Of a stretch of DNA of 38,784 bases, positions 6,929 through 15,267 are shown piece by piece (the stretch's first letter is position 1; every line of letters starts with the position of its first letter). A model generated the notes under the pieces. The model searched no databases, was not told the DNA's origin, and saw only the letters and a list, made by a program, of their open reading frames with translations. The position numbers and the translations under genes are program-made. Source of the stretch: Runella slithyformis DSM 19594. Its GTDB lineage: Bacteria; Bacteroidota; Bacteroidia; Cytophagales; Spirosomataceae. The stretch spans positions 1-38,784 of the forward strand of contig NC_015695.1 of the NCBI RefSeq assembly GCF_000218895.1, read 5' to 3'.

Positions 6929-9571
6929 TTATTTTTGTTGTGAAAGAAACGATAACAGCGAAGCAAACTCCTCATACGACAACGCATTGGCCAGACCGGA
7001 AGGCATCATAGAGGTTTCCATTTCTTTACGACTGACGATATCCGATGTTTTTATGGTAAAAACCTGTCCGGTGATATCTCGCAAAACTACTTTCGAAGCT
7101 GATTCTTCCGTAATGAATCCCATATAGCTTTTATTCCGTTTTGCCGTGATAAGCACCGAAGAAAAGCCCTGTGAAATAGAGGCGTTCGGTTTAAGAATGG
7201 ACTCTGCAATTTGTTCCCGGTTCATGATAGAGCCGATTTGGCCCATGAATGGCCCTTTCATCGTTTCTCCCTTAGAAAGGCTGTGACAGGCAATACATCC
7301 CTGTTGCGTAAAAAGTGTTTTTCCTAAGGCAGCATCTCCCGGAATTTTTGCCATCGCCAGCATTACATCTTCAATGGAAGCTTCTCCGATCTGGCCTTTT
7401 TTGTTTCTGATTTTTTCCAAATCCACTTTTATCTCTTCTTTTACCGCCACCGGCTCTTCAGCTCCAAATTCAGGGATTTCCATCCGATGCCGGCTGTTGA
7501 GGTCTACAAAGAACTTTTTATCCGCTGATTTACTCCATTCTTTCGTCAGAAAATCCTTGATATCTGCCGACGACTCCCACGTAATTGCCTTATAATAAGG
7601 GCCATGTGTATCCGGACGAGTACTCCACCACCATGAGCCGTCATAGTCTGCCTCTTTTTTATAAAGCCGTGAAAGGGTAATGATGATTTGCTTCTTCAAG
7701 GTTTCGTCATTGGTACGTTGATAGGCGTTGAGCAATCCGGCTACCGCCTTCGGATCATGCATGTAACGCAATGCCCAAAGAGCGATGGTTGAATTGGCCG
7801 TGCCGATCGCTTTTACACAGGCATCAACGGCGTGCAGACTTACCAATGAACGCACGGCAATGTGCGGTGGAATGATGGCTGAATTAGGCGTGGCATGGGG
7901 TCCTTCCGTTCCGATGGCGGGAGCCGCAAAACTACCCGGAACGCTGACTTGCACTAATGCCTCAGCCGCTTCCGGCCGGCCCAATCGGCCCAAACCTACC
8001 GCCGCCGCAATTTGAACGCGGGGCGATGCTGCCTTAAGTCCGTTTAGGAATGGTTCGATAGGAACCGTACTCAGCTTTGGCTTACGATCGGCCAACGCAC
8101 GCAGGGCAAATTCCTGAAGATCTTTATCAGAGGTGAGTGTCACCAGATTTTCAATACCGTCGGTTCCGGCAGCTTGAGCGTAAGTATACAGGCCCGCCAC
8201 GCGTACTGCAAGCGGCAACTTCCCGTCTGTAACAATTTTCCAAACGGGCTTTGCTGTTTTATTGGCCGGACGGGTAAGAAGTTCCTGCTGGGCCGCCAAA
8301 CGGGCTACGCCGCTGCCTGATTTCAAAAGTGAGGTCAATTTTTTGACAGAGGCTTTTTTCAAATCAGCAAATGGCCTGTACTTCCAGTTGTTCGGAACGG
8401 CCCGCACCACAAACCCTTTGGAAGCATTACCGGAATAGCCCGCGCCATCCCAGGCCGAAAGATACGCTCGTCCGGAAGCATCAATGTCTACATCAGTAAT
8501 TTGGGCAAGTTTTATAAATTTTTCTTCTTTTTGGGTAAAGCCCGCTCCATCCGGCGATAGTCGGTGAATATAGAGTTGGCTTCTGCCCCAGTCGGCCATC
8601 ATCGGCACATTATTGTAGTTGGCCGGCCAGGTATCATCATCCATAAATAATGCGCCTGTGCCGGAGCCGCCGCCTAAATCAACCAATGCCGGAATGATCT
8701 CATCCGTAAAATGTTTGAACAACACCGGATAACCATATTCCCCCGATTGGATTTGATGGCTGAAACGGATGTTCCAGCCACCGCCGTCGTTGGTATTTCC
8801 ACGGGCAAAAATATTCATGAAAGGGTCAATCGCAACGTCATAAATGTTGCGTAATCCATGGGTATACACTTCCATTTCAGTGCCGTCAGGACGAACACGT
8901 ACAATTCCGCCCCCCAACATCGTCAATTTTTTGCCCGAGCGGTCGGTGGCATTGTGAAAACCAAAATCTCCCACGGCAATGTATATCCAGCCATCAATGC
9001 CCATGCGAATTCCGTTGGTCGCATGGTCCGTGCCGCGACTTTGCAGAAACTTTGGTGAACTGATATGCTCAATAATCGGTACCGAAGGGCCATCTGCCAT
9101 CCCATCGTGGTTTTTATCTTCAAAAACGACCAGATCCATCCCTGAAGCTATGCCGGTTTCTTTGGAAAATTGGGTATGCAGTACATACAGCCGATCTCCT
9201 ACCGGCAGAATACCGCGTGGATTGTCTACCATGGCATACGTAGTGTGTCGGTCCATTTTTCCGTCATTATCCGAATCAACGAGTCTCACAATGCTGCCTT
9301 TACCCGGTTTTTTCCCCAATGAACCGATCATATCCACGCCAACGTACACTTCTCCTGTAGGTGCAACGGCCAAACACGCCGGGCTGGGCGTAAGATCAGC
9401 GCTGCTGAAATTGGTCACGATCAGCTCTTCAGGCCATTCTGAAGCATTTCGCAGCGAATCGGCCCGCGCTGCCACGCTGTATTGTTGGGATGGTTCTGAC
9501 TGCCAGGGTCTTGTACCGGCTAAAAAAAGAAAAAGAAAAGCAGAAAAAAAGGTGTAGGTAACTTTTAACAT
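6929..9571 (-). CDS. PVC-type beta-propeller / HEAT-repeat / cytochrome c protein
   Basis: A large exported protein of 880 residues in the family of membrane-bound dehydrogenases with the Pirellula/Verrucomicrobium-type heme-binding domain. The start at 9571 gives the signal peptide MLKVTYTFFSAFLFLFLAG; an upstream in-frame Met at 9649 adds 26 residues of unlikely sequence. Order of domains: a six-bladed beta-propeller (about 50-370, with ACLAVAPTGEVYVGV, RGTDHATNGIRMGIDGWIYIAVGD and HGLRNIYDVAID), HEAT-like helical repeats (about 400-620), and a C-terminal cytochrome c with CIACH at about 759-763 and a likely distal Met in MMPSGL near the end. It would oxidise a sugar or alcohol in the periplasm and pass electrons to a carrier. 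It follows the SGNH and CocE genes on the same strand. Confidence 0.85.
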   Translation of the reverse strand: MLKVTYTFFSAFLFLFLAGTRPWQSEPSQQYSVAARADSLRNASEWPEELIVTNFSSADLTPSPACLAVAPTGEVYVGVDMIGSLGKKPGKGSIVRLVDSDNDGKMDRHTTYAMVDNPRGILPVGDRLYVLHTQFSKETGIASGMDLVVFEDKNHDGMADGPSVPIIEHISSPKFLQSRGTDHATNGIRMGIDGWIYIAVGDFGFHNATDRSGKKLTMLGGGIVRVRPDGTEMEVYTHGLRNIYDVAIDPFMNIFARGNTNDGGGWNIRFSHQIQSGEYGYPVLFKHFTDEIIPALVDLGGGSGTGALFMDDDTWPANYNNVPMMADWGRSQLYIHRLSPDGAGFTQKEEKFIKLAQITDVDIDASGRAYLSAWDGAGYSGNASKGFVVRAVPNNWKYRPFADLKKASVKKLTSLLKSGSGVARLAAQQELLTRPANKTAKPVWKIVTDGKLPLAVRVAGLYTYAQAAGTDGIENLVTLTSDKDLQEFALRALADRKPKLSTVPIEPFLNGLKAASPRVQIAAAVGLGRLGRPEAAEALVQVSVPGSFAAPAIGTEGPHATPNSAIIPPHIAVRSLVSLHAVDACVKAIGTANSTIALWALRYMHDPKAVAGLLNAYQRTNDETLKKQIIITLSRLYKKEADYDGSWWWSTRPDTHGPYYKAITWESSADIKDFLTKEWSKSADKKFFVDLNSRHRMEIPEFGAEEPVAVKEEIKVDLEKIRNKKGQIGEASIEDVMLAMAKIPGDAALGKTLFTQQGCIACHSLSKGETMKGPFMGQIGSIMNREQIAESILKPNASISQGFSSVLITAKRNKSYMGFITEESASKVVLRDITGQVFTIKTSDIVSRKEMETSMMPSGLANALSYEEFASLLSFLSQQK

Positions 9572-9717
9572 AAATGAAAGGATAGTGAGTATATGCTGAA
9601 CAAAACGCTTACGTGCTTCTGCCAATATGGCAAAGAGTACGTAAGACACTATAAGGTTTATTATGAATGAATATAATCAGGGTGATTTGCTTTTGATTGA
9701 TTTACTTAATTGATTCC

Positions 9718-10560
9718 TTACTGATTTTTAAGCGTCTTTATCAGTTTCTTCGCGATCACTTCATATCCTTTGTCTGAAGGGTGTAAGCCGTCATAGGTCA
9801 TATCAATGGCTTCAACGGGGTAGGGATATTCATCCGTTTCGGGATTAAATGGAATGTCTATAAATTCCGGATATCGGTAGTTGCGGTATTGGCCGGTTTG
9901 AGGGTCTTTCAGGCGTTTGTACTCAACCAGATGCTTCAATTTCAACTTCCGATCATGGTATAAATCTACCATTGGAAAGTGTTCATATTTTCCAATAGTG
10001 TTGATTGCTTCGGCAAATTGCGCGAGCGTTTGCCCTTTTTTATCTTTGTAGGAGCCATAGGCATTGTTTTTCATATTGGCAATATAGACAAAATCGGCGC
10101 GTTGCATGGGCGTAATCAAAATGATTTTGGCATCTTTGTTCAACCCGCGCAATTTATTGATAATGAGTCGAAACGAACCGTAGACCGTACCGTTACCTGT
10201 ATTGTTTTCATAATCGGCAAAGGTGCCCAGCGGCCGTCCGGCCCACCAATCATTGGTTCCCAAAAAAACAGAATACACGTCGGCTTTAACCAAATTCAAT
10301 TCTTCAATCTTTTCGGCAATTCTCCCTGAGGTCCAGCCATTATGGCCTTGATTGATGTATTCAATTTCGGGCAGTTTTTCCACTACCCGCGTCATGTATC
10401 CTTTCGTAATTCGATTGCCGGTTTCGTTGGGATGTTCGTTTAGGTACGTAATGGAATCACCAATGGCTACCCAAACGATTTTCTTTGCCGAAAAAAAACT
10501 GAAAAGTCCGACCAGCACAATCAGAGACAGATATTTTTTCATCTTTAAAATTTTTATCAT
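9718..10560 (-). CDS. SGNH/GDSL-family esterase or acetylhydrolase
   Basis: An exported SGNH hydrolase of 280 residues. Block I is GDSIT with nucleophile Ser36, block II falls near NQGHNGWTSG (Gly72 region), block III is GTND (Asn103), and block V is DGLHPSDKGYE with Asp257 and His260, so the catalytic set is complete. The N-terminus MIKILKMKKYLSLIVLVGLF is a signal peptide. I keep the start at 10560 because its ATG overlaps the TGA of the upstream CocE-like gene (ATGA, 4 bases), which implies translational coupling; Met7 at 10542 is the alternative. Such enzymes often remove acetyl or other acyl groups from glycans. The substrate is unknown, but the neighbouring hydrolase and cytochrome genes point to carbohydrate or ester degradation outside the cytoplasm. 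Confidence 0.85.
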   Translation of the reverse strand: MIKILKMKKYLSLIVLVGLFSFFSAKKIVWVAIGDSITYLNEHPNETGNRITKGYMTRVVEKLPEIEYINQGHNGWTSGRIAEKIEELNLVKADVYSVFLGTNDWWAGRPLGTFADYENNTGNGTVYGSFRLIINKLRGLNKDAKIILITPMQRADFVYIANMKNNAYGSYKDKKGQTLAQFAEAINTIGKYEHFPMVDLYHDRKLKLKHLVEYKRLKDPQTGQYRNYRYPEFIDIPFNPETDEYPYPVEAIDMTYDGLHPSDKGYEVIAKKLIKTLKNQ

Positions 10561-12587
10561 TCTACGACTCTGACGCTTATGTAAGAAGAGCCGACACCGG
10601 AGCTGTATACGCGATGATAGGCTTTTTGAAAATCAGCGGCTTCCGCTTTGTAAATATTCACAAACTTTTGCGGGTTGCGATCGACCAACGGAAACCAACT
10701 GCTTTGGATCTGAATCATGATCTTATGGCCTTTCTTAAACCGATGAGCGGCATCCTGCATGTCAAATCGGACGTTTTCCATTTTGTTGGGCACCATCGCT
10801 TCGGGCGTCGAAAAGCTCTTTCTGAACTTGGAGCGCATGACCTCTCCTCTGACCAATAGCTGAAATCCACCCATGGCTTTACGCGGATTTTCGGGGCTGT
10901 CATTGGGCGCATTTCCGGGATACACATCAATGAGTTTTACCACGAAGTCGGCATCTGTGCCGGTGGTAGATACAAATAGATTAGCCATTACATTTCCTGC
11001 AATGATCACATCTTCTGTCAGGACATCCGATTCATACACCAGCACATCGGGCCGGGTAGCTGCAAAACGCTGATCTTCGTACATAAAATCACTGCCCCTG
11101 ATGTTTCGGATCTCTGCCGTGTACGGAACGGGTTTGTCCGGATCACTGAGGTATTCGTTGAATACCGGCTTAGCCCCTGCTTCCATCGTTGTGACGGTTG
11201 GCGAAAAAGACAGCTTTCTATTGGGATGCAGGTACAGTTTCTTCTCAACGGCATTCTTGGGTGGCCACTGATCGTATTTTCTCCACTCGTTGGCCCCGGT
11301 TTCAAAAATATAGGCTTTGGGAAGTTCAGGATTAGGTTTGTCTTTCAGATAATGATTGAAGAACGGAAACTCTATTTCCTTTTGATAAAACTCACTTGTT
11401 TTGGAACCAAAACGTATATGTCCGAGCGATTCCCCCGTGCCTCTCGACCAGCCCCCGTGAATCCACGGCCCCATTACCAGCAGGTTGGGCGATGTAGGTT
11501 TGTTGTTTTCAATGCCCTGATAGGTTTTCAATGGACCGTACAGGTCTTCCTGATCAAACCAACCGCCTACCACCATCACGGCGGGTTTAATGTTTTTCAA
11601 ATGCGGAACGGGCGTACGCGATTGCCAAAACTCATCGTAGGTTTCATGCTCCATCAACTGATTCCAAATGCGATTCTCACCTTTAAATATCTTTTCATTG
11701 ACATTTTTCAACGGCCCTAAATTTTTATAAAATTCATAGCCATCCGGTGTACCATAGGCCGAAAACCCGGGACGACCTCGGGGACTCGGCGTCGGTCTCG
11801 GAGCACCGTAGGAAGAGATAAACGAGAAGGTACCCATCAGAAAAAAAGCACCGTTATGATGTCGGTCGTCGCCCATGTACCAATCCGTGACCGGTGCCTG
11901 AGGTGAAGAGGCTTTCAGCGCCGGATGCGCTTCGATATTGGTCATGGTGGTATAGTAGCCCGGTGCGGAAATTCCCCACGTTCCAACTCTTCCGTTGTTG
12001 CCTTCTACATTTTTGATGAGCCACTCGATGGTATCGTACGCATCGGAGCTTTCGTCATTATCGGTTTTGTTTTTCTTTTTGGCAATAAACGGTCGATACG
12101 CCTCAAAATCACCTTCAGACATATATTTACCCCTAACATCCTGATAAACAAAAATATACCCATCATGGGCAAAGTGCATAGATGGCCCAAGAGAAAGTTT
12201 ATACAGCGTATCGCCGTAAGGTGCGGAACTGTAAGGAGTACGATTGAGCATGATGGGATACTTTGCGCCCGTAGCAACATCTTTGGGTACATAAATGGAG
12301 GCAAACAATTTCACTCCGTCGCGCATCGGAATCATGCGTTCTATTTTGGTATAATGCTGACGAATGTACAGTGAATCTTCCCTGATTTTTGATAACTGGG
12401 CAAAGGCCCCTGTTGTCAGAAAGAGCAAAAGAAAAGCGACGGAAAGTGGCGCAATAAACGTGCGCAATGAATTTGTAAGAGGGTGGGATTTAGGCGTAGA
12501 GGAGTTCAAGCGATGAAGTATTTTAAATGAACTGTAACAGAAATGATTTTTTGATAAAGTATTTGCAATATACGGCTTCATTGACAA
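10557..12587 (-). CDS. CocE/NonD-family hydrolase (X-Pro dipeptidyl-peptidase S15-like)
   Basis: A 676-residue alpha/beta hydrolase of the CocE/NonD group, which includes cocaine esterase, alpha-amino acid ester hydrolase and S15 peptidases. Features: IPMRDGVKL and SIYVP (about 86-100), the YQDVRGKYMSEGDF oxyanion region (148-161), the nucleophile Ser207 in GTWGISAPGYY, and a C-terminal jelly-roll (about 430-670; FVVKLIDVYPG and MGGFQLLVRGEVMR). A hydrophobic export signal lies at about residues 45-63, ending AFAQ. It is preceded by an unusually long polar segment, so the true start may be downstream at a non-ATG codon; the only ATGs are codons 1 and 3. It probably leads the minus-strand run CocE-SGNH-cytochrome. 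It cleaves ester or amide bonds in the periplasm; the substrate is not deducible. Confidence 0.85.
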   Translation of the reverse strand: MSMKPYIANTLSKNHFCYSSFKILHRLNSSTPKSHPLTNSLRTFIAPLSVAFLLLFLTTGAFAQLSKIREDSLYIRQHYTKIERMIPMRDGVKLFASIYVPKDVATGAKYPIMLNRTPYSSAPYGDTLYKLSLGPSMHFAHDGYIFVYQDVRGKYMSEGDFEAYRPFIAKKKNKTDNDESSDAYDTIEWLIKNVEGNNGRVGTWGISAPGYYTTMTNIEAHPALKASSPQAPVTDWYMGDDRHHNGAFFLMGTFSFISSYGAPRPTPSPRGRPGFSAYGTPDGYEFYKNLGPLKNVNEKIFKGENRIWNQLMEHETYDEFWQSRTPVPHLKNIKPAVMVVGGWFDQEDLYGPLKTYQGIENNKPTSPNLLVMGPWIHGGWSRGTGESLGHIRFGSKTSEFYQKEIEFPFFNHYLKDKPNPELPKAYIFETGANEWRKYDQWPPKNAVEKKLYLHPNRKLSFSPTVTTMEAGAKPVFNEYLSDPDKPVPYTAEIRNIRGSDFMYEDQRFAATRPDVLVYESDVLTEDVIIAGNVMANLFVSTTGTDADFVVKLIDVYPGNAPNDSPENPRKAMGGFQLLVRGEVMRSKFRKSFSTPEAMVPNKMENVRFDMQDAAHRFKKGHKIMIQIQSSWFPLVDRNPQKFVNIYKAEAADFQKAYHRVYSSGVGSSYISVRVVE

Positions 12588-12636
12588 TTATGCATTAAAA
12601 AGAGACCGGAACGGCCCGAACAATGACGCTTTAAAA

Positions 12637-13833
12637 CTAGTCGGGCATTTTTTTGAGGTATTCTTTTTCGGTCTGTTTCTTGATGTAAAACTGCGTGGTT
12701 TCAAACAGTTCATGCCGCAAATGCCGCTGTACATGAATGGGTTCTACGCCTTTTTCGATCAACAGTTGCCCTACGGTATGACGGAGGCTGTGCGCCGAAA
12801 CTTTCGGGCGTTTGAGCCCCGATGCTTTTAGGTATTTATCTACCCGATACCGAATTTGGGCCGTTTTCAAGTCGGGAAAAAGCGGGGTGTTCCCCGGGGC
12901 ATTTACACCGGTCATATACCGGCACAAGGATTCGGCACAGGCCTCAAACAATTTAACTGCCTTCTTGGTATGCTTTCCTTTTCCCAATACCCACAACTGA
13001 CCGCGTGCTAAGTCTACATCACCGATCAACAATCGGCACACTTCTACCGTACGCAGGCCCTCAATACCAAGCAGCGCCACAATGGTCCGGTCAGTTGGGT
13101 CTTCAATAGAAATCAGCAGCTCCGCCAATTCGTTTTCGCTTAGACTTTCTTTATAAAATCCCCGCTCAATTCTAAGGCCGCGGATGCTGCCAATCTCGTG
13201 CAAATCCTCCAATTGCTCGGCCGACAAATTCAGGCGATTACGATTTTTGATTACCCAAAGGGTTAACTGCTTAATGACCGAGAGGTAAAAATTGATGGTA
13301 AATGCCGATAAACTTTTACCGCGCAAAAAATGAATGTATTGGCCAACGGTCAACGTGGAAAAAGAAGCCGGCCGACCTGCTTCGGTTTCAGCCTGTATGT
13401 ATTCAAAAAAAGCATTCAGCGCTTTGGTGTAGTTTTCGCGACTTTGGTCGCCGCGCAGATGCGTGGCATCCGCTAAGTAGCCCAAAATAAGTTCATTGGC
13501 GGCGGGTGATACTTTACTTGAAGCCGGAGCATCGGCTACGATACGCGGCTGTCCCTGCTGAATGTAGAATTTCAGAAATTTTCGGGCCGGTGAGACAACG
13601 TTTCCTTTTTTGCCCGCAGCGTACAAACTCAGGCTTACGGAATCAATGCCAAAATTATGATCAAGGCAATACAAAACGTACGCTCGCGCAATACGCGGAT
13701 AATTGTTGGGTTTTTTCAGCCAAGCTTCAAAGTAACTTACCAATTGACTCACACTCAAAACGGCATTGCCGCCCGTCTTTGTTATTTTCTCCTGTTGCGC
13801 AATTCGTTGAAGCATCATGGGCGGTCTTTTCAT
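12637..13833 (-). CDS. Tyrosine recombinase/integrase
   Basis: A site-specific recombinase of 398 residues with the full catalytic set: Arg261 (GIEGLRTVEV), a Lys in the beta-hairpin GKGKHTK (285-287), His348-xx-Arg351 (AHSLRHT), His374 (LRHELFETT) and nucleophile Tyr383 (FYIKK). The SAM-like core-binding domain spans about 110-200 (LRGDQSRENYTKALNAFFEYI). Residues about 20-95 add a second helical domain not needed for simple Xer proteins. A XerC/D-like role in resolving plasmid multimers is plausible, as is a remnant integrase, because no paired attachment sites, excisionase or transposon ends are evident. The recombination site may be elsewhere (see the inverted repeat at 38641). An inverted repeat TTTTCAAC/GTTGAAAA lies in its upstream region (13853-13896). 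Confidence 0.9.
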   Translation of the reverse strand: MKRPPMMLQRIAQQEKITKTGGNAVLSVSQLVSYFEAWLKKPNNYPRIARAYVLYCLDHNFGIDSVSLSLYAAGKKGNVVSPARKFLKFYIQQGQPRIVADAPASSKVSPAANELILGYLADATHLRGDQSRENYTKALNAFFEYIQAETEAGRPASFSTLTVGQYIHFLRGKSLSAFTINFYLSVIKQLTLWVIKNRNRLNLSAEQLEDLHEIGSIRGLRIERGFYKESLSENELAELLISIEDPTDRTIVALLGIEGLRTVEVCRLLIGDVDLARGQLWVLGKGKHTKKAVKLFEACAESLCRYMTGVNAPGNTPLFPDLKTAQIRYRVDKYLKASGLKRPKVSAHSLRHTVGQLLIEKGVEPIHVQRHLRHELFETTQFYIKKQTEKEYLKKMPD

Positions 13834-13852
13834 TTTTATAAAAATACCCTAT

Positions 13853-13896
13853 TTTTCAACGTTGCACAAATGATATTTTGCGTTAATTGTTGAAAA
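13853..13896. promoter_or_regulatory. Inverted repeat upstream of the recombinase gene
   Basis: TTTTCAAC (13853-13860) and GTTGAAAA (13889-13896) are perfectly complementary and flank a 28-base AT-rich spacer. The site lies 20-63 bases before the recombinase start. It could be an operator or an accessory recombinase site; nothing more can be said. Confidence 0.25.
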
Positions 13897-13916
13897 TATT
13901 GATTTGTCGACATTGG

Positions 13917-15113
13917 TCAATAAAGAAAGCCGAAAAGCCAAACCGGTATCACATTGCCATAGGCTGAATTGATGTTGTCTTTAACCAAAAAGGCATTTTC
14001 CACTTCCTTTATTTGTTTCTGTTTTTTGCTTTTGCCGCCAACTTCAAATGTGAATCGGCCGTCAACCAAAAAATCTCCCTCCTCGGCCACTTCCACTTTA
14101 TATCCTTTGTTTCTTAACTGATTTACAAAAAAAGTTTCCCGCAATGTTCCTTCTACGGGTTGTTGACTCAGCGCATAACTGAAATTGGTATTTTCGAGGA
14201 TAATTTTATCCGGCTTTTGCAGCAATGAGGTCCCTTTTCCGGTCTTGCTGATTTTAGTAATCAATGCTCCCCGATCAAGGTGCTCCAACAACAGCAATAA
14301 CGTATTCCTGCTCACTTGCAGCGTAGCCGCCAACTCTGTAATGTTTGGGATAAACGGAACGGTCTCTGCCAATATTCCCAGCAGCTTTTTGATTTTGGAT
14401 TGATGGACGGCCGAATAATCATTGATAAAAGCTAAATCGTACGCTAACGTAGCATCAACGATCTGATACACCCGCGCCAGATAGTCTTCTTCTTTTGTTT
14501 CCCGGGTTCCGAAGGGTAAGTAGCCGCTTCGCAGGTATTTTTTAAAGTACACCAACGGTGCTTCTATTTTTTCGAGAATTTCAACGCATAATTGCCGGGA
14601 ATTTTCCAGAATATTTTCCAATGAAACCGGCTGAAATGTGTAGATATTATTGATAGACAGATATTCTCTGAATGACAAGCCATGCAGAGAATAAGATAAT
14701 ACCCTGCGACTCAGGTCAGCTTCACCACGGTAAATATCCAACGCTGAAGATGCCGTAAAGATCACTTGAAGATCGGGAAAGCCATCGTAGATATTTTTTA
14801 ACTCCGCCGACCAATTTGCGTATTTGTGTACTTCGTCAATGATCAACAATTTTCCACCCTGTTTATGCCATTCCTCGGCGGTATCCAACAATCCATTGGT
14901 ATAGAACCACGGATGATCTGCTGTGACGTAGAGTGATTTTGAGGCATTTTGCGTTTTGAGGTATTGCAACAATAAAGTTGTTTTTCCAACACCGCGTATA
15001 CCCTTAATCGCCAGCATTCTGCTTTCAAATGAGATCTCATCGTATAAATACCGCTTAAAGTCTGTTGTAACGGACCTAAGTAAATTATCCTGAAATGAAA
15101 ACAGTTTTTCCAT
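13917..15113 (-). CDS. AAA-family ATPase with DUF4143 C-terminal domain
   Basis: A 398-residue ATP-binding protein of the AAA_14/DUF4143 group. Walker A is GIRGVGKTT (38-46) and Walker B is LLIIDEVHKY with Asp93-Glu94. A sensor-like segment VIFTASSALDI follows, then RRVLSYSLHGLSFREYL, which is typical of this group. The C-terminal half (about 200-395) has the winged-helix-like LAATLQVSRNTLLLLLEHLDRGALI and the FFVNQLRNKGYKVEVAEEGDFLVDGRFTFEVGGKS nuclease-like fold seen in DUF4143. Such genes are scattered through accessory DNA and their function is not established. It is divergent from dinB, and two AAAACGTTTT palindromes lie in the shared intergenic region near its start. Confidence 0.85.
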   Translation of the reverse strand: MEKLFSFQDNLLRSVTTDFKRYLYDEISFESRMLAIKGIRGVGKTTLLLQYLKTQNASKSLYVTADHPWFYTNGLLDTAEEWHKQGGKLLIIDEVHKYANWSAELKNIYDGFPDLQVIFTASSALDIYRGEADLSRRVLSYSLHGLSFREYLSINNIYTFQPVSLENILENSRQLCVEILEKIEAPLVYFKKYLRSGYLPFGTRETKEEDYLARVYQIVDATLAYDLAFINDYSAVHQSKIKKLLGILAETVPFIPNITELAATLQVSRNTLLLLLEHLDRGALITKISKTGKGTSLLQKPDKIILENTNFSYALSQQPVEGTLRETFFVNQLRNKGYKVEVAEEGDFLVDGRFTFEVGGKSKKQKQIKEVENAFLVKDNINSAYGNVIPVWLFGFLY

Positions 15114-15146
15114 TAATCGTTTTTAATTAAAAACAAATATACACTT

Positions 15147-15172
15147 AAAACGTTTTGAAATGAAAACGTTTT
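15147..15172. promoter_or_regulatory. Tandem AAAACGTTTT palindromes
   Basis: Two identical 10-base palindromes AAAACGTTTT lie at 15147-15156 and 15163-15172, 16 bases centre to centre. They are 34-59 bases upstream of the AAA ATPase start and 96-121 bases upstream of dinB. Repeated palindromes in a divergent promoter suggest an operator for one or both genes. Confidence 0.45.
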
Positions 15173-15267
15173 TTGATTTATAATTATTCATGACAATATC
15201 TTCTCTTTGCTTCGAACTAATGATGAATTTTGTAACTTACGAAAGCAACACAGCCTGAAAACTTTGC

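Noticed and set aside
11925..12374. 149-codon plus-strand frame opposite the CocE-like gene
   Set aside because: It is an antisense shadow; the minus-strand frame has clear alpha/beta hydrolase motifs across the same bases.
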